A stretch of DNA of 64,000 nucleotides from Phenylobacterium sp. (GTDB lineage: Bacteria; Pseudomonadota; Alphaproteobacteria; Caulobacterales; Caulobacteraceae): positions 1 to 64,000 of the forward strand of contig NZ_JAUYAW010000046.1 in NCBI RefSeq assembly GCF_030693405.1, given 5' to 3'. This document shows positions 63,600 to 64,000 of the stretch, piece by piece. A program made the position numbers and the translations under genes. Each line of letters starts with the position of its first letter. Position 1 is the first letter of the stretch. The notes beneath the pieces were generated by a model, which did no database searches, was not told where the DNA came from, and worked only from the letters and a program-made list of their open reading frames with translations.

Positions 63600-64000
63600 C
63601 GGACCCCGGAGCGGGACGAATGCGGAAGGGGTCTTCGGCCTCGACGGTCGGCGGTGTTTCAGCCGGCAGGGGGGCGGGGGGCGCCTCGGTCGCCGGGAGC
63701 GGCTCGCGCAGGCCCCGCCAGATCAGGAAGGCGCCGCCCAGCAGCATGGGCAGGCTGAGCATCATGCCCATGGTCAGGCCCAGCGGGAAGTCGGGCAGAT
63801 AGGCGTCGGGCTCGCGCACCTGCTCGACCAGGGTGCGGAAGACGGCGTAGCCGACCAGGAACAGGCCGGCGACCGCACCGCGACGCTCTAGCCAATGGGC
63901 CCTGTGGGTGGCGAGGCGCAGGATGATGAACAGGACGATCCCCTCAAGCAGGGCCTCGTAGAGCTGGCTGGGATGGCGGGGATAGGGGCCGGCGCCGGGG
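63586..64000 (-). CDS. lgt: Prolipoprotein diacylglyceryl transferase, truncated by the window
   Basis: C-terminal 137 residues of Lgt, which adds diacylglycerol to lipobox cysteines at the inner membrane. The visible part starts with [18 protein letters not shown], containing the signature R-H-P-S-Q-L-Y-E, then two helices ([18 protein letters not shown] and [22 protein letters not shown]) and a P/A/E-rich tail. The frame is open to base 64000, so the N-terminal part lies outside. The stop overlaps midA. It supports the several lipoprotein genes in the window. Confidence 0.93.
   Translation of the reverse strand, partial: PGAGPYPRHPSQLYEALLEGIVLFIILRLATHRAHWLERRGAVAGLFLVGYAVFRTLVEQVREPDAYLPDFPLGLTMGMMLSLPMLLGGAFLIWRGLREPLPATEAPPAPLPAETPPTVEAEDPFRIRPAPGSDGPA

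Overview
The window is a dense, very GC-rich bacterial chromosome segment. Gene content and order point to an alphaproteobacterium of the Caulobacterales, probably Caulobacteraceae (Caulobacter or Phenylobacterium-like); this is inference from protein resemblance and synteny. Supporting signs are a CcrM-type GANTC methyltransferase beside mutY, the split-b F0 ATP synthase order atpI-atpB-atpE-atpF'-atpF, petABC divergent from trmL-hemF, the lgt-midA-pgeF order, a TIGR02301 protein and GTG starts.

Layout. 1-2350 is a sparse, atypical accessory-looking stretch (small membrane protein, GNAT acetyltransferase, ankyrin lipoprotein). 2598-6741 carries an SDR, a nitronate monooxygenase-like enzyme, two small exported proteins and a cation antiporter behind a hairpin-rich leader. 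6758-12167 holds rnhA-thrB-ispH (minus strand) and an exported protein coupled to argS, then a YnfA-type protein. 12173-17488 has an orphan ArsI-type dioxygenase under an operator-overlapped promoter, then a tandem glycine riboswitch driving gcvT-gcvH-gcvPA-gcvPB. 18028-20692 is the F0 operon with a good sigma70-type promoter. 20861-30249 holds chromosome and genome-maintenance genes: smc, a DsbA-like lipoprotein, a DciA-like DUF721 protein, mutY, ccrM, rnhB, tag and ygfZ. 30311-36004 has a GT9 glycosyltransferase, a dihydroorotase-like protein with an altered metal motif, and a translationally coupled acyl-CoA ligase/ThDP-enzyme pair. 36083-44710 contains a five-repeat cysteine-rich exported protein, an enoyl-CoA hydratase/SDR/SDR/GNAT operon, a hairpin-rich candidate ncRNA or attenuator in front of a GNAT gene, an SDR and an MFS exporter. 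44953-49771 has GNAT, DUF1285, Nudix, DUF6111 and CCA-adding enzyme genes, a glutamine amidotransferase, a tiny secreted peptide and a lipoprotein. 49824-54135 is hemF-trmL and the bc1 complex. 54193-64000 contains a retropepsin-like protein, apt, two dienelactone hydrolases, ychF, pth, rplY, a lipoprotein, prs, pgeF, midA and a truncated lgt.

The genes work together in recognisable modules: one-carbon metabolism with glycine-sensing control, oxidative phosphorylation (F0 and complex III), DNA repair and cell-cycle methylation, translation quality and tRNA processing, and CoA-thioester/SDR catabolism. Three copies of a bipartite palindromic repeat (about 88 bp, both orientations) sit only in intergenic gaps. 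I see no tRNA, rRNA, CRISPR array, insertion sequence or phage module.

The least explained and most interesting items are the structured region at 41535-41692, the five-repeat cysteine-rich exported protein at 36083-37414, the orphan arsI with its palindromic operator, the hairpin leader of the antiporter, and the CoA-ligase/ThDP enzyme pair. Coordinates of starts were chosen by homology, Shine-Dalgarno position and overlap with the upstream stop, and often differ from the longest ORF in the track.
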